From Pseudomonadota bacterium (GTDB lineage Bacteria > Pseudomonadota > Alphaproteobacteria > Sphingomonadales > Govanellaceae): a stretch of DNA of 64,000 bases. Numbering within the stretch: position 1 is the stretch's first letter; each line of letters starts with the position of its first letter. Of the stretch, positions 63,296 through 64,000 are shown piece after piece. The stretch lies in contig QEVO01000005.1 in NCBI GenBank assembly GCA_003577275.1, forward strand, positions 164,386 through 228,385. The letters run 5' to 3'. The notes under the pieces are model-generated. The model was given only the letters and a program-made list of their open reading frames with translations. It did no database searches and was not told where the DNA came from. Position numbers and translations under genes: made by a program.

Positions 63296-64000
63296 CTATA
63301 CCGCCGCCAAATCGGCAGGCTTGGGGTAGGGCTTGAAAAACAAGAAGAAAATGGCGCTGATCAACAGGGCAGCGATGATCGCCGGCGCAACCGGGGCATA
63401 GCTGCGGGTCAGGTCATAGCTTAACCCCACCACCGCCGGGCCAAGGGCGCTGCACAGAAAGAAGCTGGCGTTCAACTGGCCGAAGATGGAGGCGAAATAG
63501 CGGGTGCCGAAATAGCGGCTGACCAACACCGCCATGACGTCGATCTCCGCCCCTACCGCGAACCCAAGCAGCGCCGCACCGATATAGCTCATCGTCCCAA
63601 GGGGCGCGAGGAACAACAATCCGATCCCCGTGGCGGTGGCAAGCGCGGCGATGGCGGCGATCAGCGGTCCCCAGACATGGTCCAGGAGATAGCCGGTCAC
63701 CAGCCGGCCAATCACCAACATCACGCCGATGCTGGCCTGCACGGCGGCGGCGGCTTCAGCCGTTAGCCCGCGATCGGTCAGGAGCGGAATGAGGTGGGCG
63801 ACACCGCCGGAATAGCCAATGGCGATGAAGCCGAACCCTGCCACCATCATCCAGAAGGTAACCCCGCGCCGCGCCTGACGCGGGCTGATGCCGAAGGCCG
63901 GCGCGGCCGAGGTTGCCGGCGTCTGTTGGCGATAACCGCTATCATTGGTCAATCCCATTTCCGACGGATGATCTTTGAGCAGCCAATAGACCACCGGCAG
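63296..64000 (-). CDS. MFS transporter, C-terminal half (partial)
   Basis: The frame is open to the right edge (234 residues seen), so the N-terminal half is missing. About six membrane helices: TFWMMVAGFGFIAIGYSGGVAHLIPLL, AVQASIGVMLVIGRLVTGYLLDHVWGP (motif-A-like GRLVTGYLLD), AAIAALATATGIGLLFLAPLG, etc. Closest to the oxalate/formate-antiporter-like MFS group. Substrate unknown. Confidence 0.85.
   Translation of the reverse strand: MPVVYWLLKDHPSEMGLTNDSGYRQQTPATSAAPAFGISPRQARRGVTFWMMVAGFGFIAIGYSGGVAHLIPLLTDRGLTAEAAAAVQASIGVMLVIGRLVTGYLLDHVWGPLIAAIAALATATGIGLLFLAPLGTMSYIGAALLGFAVGAEIDVMAVLVSRYFGTRYFASIFGQLNASFFLCSALGPAVVGLSYDLTRSYAPVAPAIIAALLISAIFFLFFKPYPKPADLAAV

Overview
The window looks like the chromosome of a GC-rich alphaproteobacterium, probably of Rhodospirillales type. 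The evidence is the zeta-type ATPase inhibitor next to purC, separate purS/purQ/purL, the sfsA-map-radC run, CGFS glutaredoxin beside BolA, a GTTC-N7-GTTC LexA box between ssb and uvrA, and clustered TonB receptors. The species cannot be named from this sequence alone.

Positions 1 to about 32,150 are a temperate, T7-like (podovirus) prophage cut by the left edge. Its late genes read leftwards in T7-like order: large terminase, a block of small structural genes and a fibre-like gene, portal, scaffold, capsid, two tail-tube proteins, then a gp13/14/15/16-like set of ejection proteins. The last of these is open at the window edge and ends in a PBECR-like nuclease domain. Upstream, also leftward, are a P-loop ATPase, a Toprim primase, a TerS-like protein, a GTTACGC repeat cluster, a small P-loop protein and an initiator-like tRNA. 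A divergent Cro-like/CI-like switch with shared palindromic operators sits at 23.0-23.75 kb. A tightly overlapping rightward early operon follows (24.67-27.48 kb), then a DHH phosphoesterase and small genes to 29.6 kb. The right end holds a complete tRNA-Leu(UAA), a tyrosine integrase, a P4/C4-type antisense-RNA leader, a small ORF, and a protein joining the integrase N-terminal region to a GIY-YIG domain. A 5' half of a tRNA-Leu(UAA) at 32,110-32,151 marks the likely host junction.

From 32.3 kb on, the genes are host. They include a GST, a CinA/MoaB-like protein, sfsA, map, radC; a metal/heme uptake set (DUF2946, TonB receptor, PepSY protein); purB; and a TetR/TonB receptor/FAH hydrolase/acyl-CoA synthetase/MBL hydrolase cluster that looks like an uncharacterised uptake-and-catabolism unit. 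Then come the ATPase zeta subunit, purC-purS-purQ-purL, bolA, grxD, a globin, a mobile mystery A/B (HTH + Fic) pair, rpsD, ssb/uvrA, a GIY-YIG gene framed by palindromic repeats, a RHH/ParE toxin-antitoxin pair, cytochrome b561, a MliC-like lipoprotein, ilvD, and a partial MFS transporter.

The most interesting items are the phage initiator-like tRNA, the seqA/seqB/seqC RNA immunity leader, the integrase-GIY-YIG chimera, the tRNA-Leu replacement arrangement, and the repeat-framed GIY-YIG nuclease.
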